A program made the translations under genes and the position numbers. A stretch of DNA of 7,623 bases from Clostridia bacterium (GTDB lineage: Bacteria > Bacillota_A > Clostridia > Christensenellales > Borkfalkiaceae). Positions 7,196 through 7,623 of the stretch are shown here, piece after piece; within the stretch, counting starts at the first letter, position 1, and each line of letters starts with the position of its first letter. Location of the stretch: NCBI GenBank assembly GCA_017621955.1, contig JAGASB010000339.1:1-7623 (forward strand). Reading direction: 5' to 3'. The notes under the pieces are model-generated. The model was not told the DNA's origin and made no database searches. It saw only the letters and a program-made list of their open reading frames with translations.

Positions 7196-7623
7196 CTATT
7201 TTTTAAAGTTATTTAAGAAGGTTAAAATATCCTTAATATCGCTTACTTTTGAATAAGAATCAATCACGTTTAGAAAATTTTCTTTTTGTTGATTAGACAA
7301 GTTTGAGTCATTAAAAACTATTTGCTTTAAAATTTCCGCCTTTGCCTTTTCTAAACCTTTTTGTAAAATATAATTCTTAAAGCGCATCTGTCTTTCCGAC
7401 AATCTTCTAAAAAAAGTTGACTTGCTTACTTTTAAAACACTAACCGCTTGGTCTACCGATATTCTTCCATGAATATAGTCATTAGCAACCCTATCAAACA
7501 ACAAAGGGTCTATTTTAATTTGCACACGACCTCTATATACATTGTTTGCACGTGCTCGTTCTATACCACGTTGTCTTATTTCTTCTTTCCTAGCAAATTC
7601 GCGAATATACATTGGCATCAATA
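7196..7623 (-). CDS. Serine recombinase (resolvase/invertase family), C-terminal part, 5' end outside window
   Basis: The frame is open to the right edge and ends with TAG at 7198-7196, giving 142 full codons. REFARKEEIRQRGIERARAN near the visible N-terminus fits the end of a serine recombinase catalytic domain and its long E helix (usual form EFER..IRERQREGI), followed by the short basic linker YRGR. Then comes a DNA-binding helix-turn-helix, ISVDQAVSVLKVSKSTFFRRL, where such enzymes carry theirs. The catalytic serine domain would lie beyond the window. In-frame TTG/ATG codons at 7621-7610 are probably internal. After the helix-turn-helix there is a tail of about 65 charged, helical residues, longer than in plain Tn3/Hin-type enzymes. 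Its function would be cutting and rejoining DNA at a specific site, as in resolution, inversion or element movement. Its strand matches the ATPase operon, but a terminator and a promoter separate them. Confidence 0.75.
   Translation of the reverse strand, partial: LMPMYIREFARKEEIRQRGIERARANNVYRGRVQIKIDPLLFDRVANDYIHGRISVDQAVSVLKVSKSTFFRRLSERQMRFKNYILQKGLEKAKAEILKQIVFNDSNLSNQQKENFLNVIDSYSKVSDIKDILTFLNNFKK

Overview
The window carries most of a V-type (A/V-type) rotary ATPase operon, read leftward on the minus strand. Upstream of it, also on the minus strand, lie a regulatory intergenic region and the 3' end of a serine recombinase gene. The operon order is E, DUF2764 protein, A, B, D, I. Subunit I runs off the left edge, and subunit K would be expected next, outside the window. 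This is the compact layout known from chlamydiae and spirochaetes (for example Chlamydia and Borrelia), where a small conserved protein sits between E and A and no separate C, F or G genes are present. It differs from the longer Enterococcus/Thermus/archaeal operons.

The DNA is AT-rich, with frequent strong Shine-Dalgarno sites (GGAGG, AAAGGAG) and a near-perfect sigma-A type promoter (TTGACA, 17 bp, TATAAT). These signals fit a low-GC Firmicutes/Clostridia-like or spirochaete-like bacterium and argue against Bacteroidota, which use other promoter signals and rarely use SD sites. The species cannot be named from the sequence.

Layout: 1-1860 subunit I (partial, membrane stator); 1860-2489 subunit D (central shaft); 2504-3799 subunit B (non-catalytic); 3799-5571 subunit A (catalytic); 5571-6125 DUF2764 protein; 6128-6736 subunit E (peripheral stalk). 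DUF2764/A, A/B and D/I are joined by one-base TAATG stop-start overlaps, so translation is probably coupled along the mRNA. A and B form the ATP-hydrolysing or ATP-synthesising head, D the rotor shaft, and E with I the stator. DUF2764 probably fills a coupling role that has no other candidate gene here.

The 459-base gap at 6737-7195 is the most unusual part. On the minus strand it holds, in order, an SD-led 29-codon small ORF (7131-7042) and three consecutive stem-loops whose arms share sequence and can pair in alternative ways. The last stem-loop is a U-tailed terminator (6976-7017). Next come the operon promoter (6836-6864) and, only a few bases after the predicted start of transcription, a second terminator-like hairpin (6791-6824) inside the ATPase leader. 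The small ORF and hairpins look like a ribosome-controlled transcription attenuator, the kind found before antibiotic-resistance genes. No such gene follows, so it may be an orphan of a mobile element, which would fit the adjoining recombinase, or it may control read-through into the ATPase operon.

The right edge (7196-7623) is the C-terminal part of a serine recombinase: the end of the catalytic domain, a helix-turn-helix, and a tail of about 65 residues.
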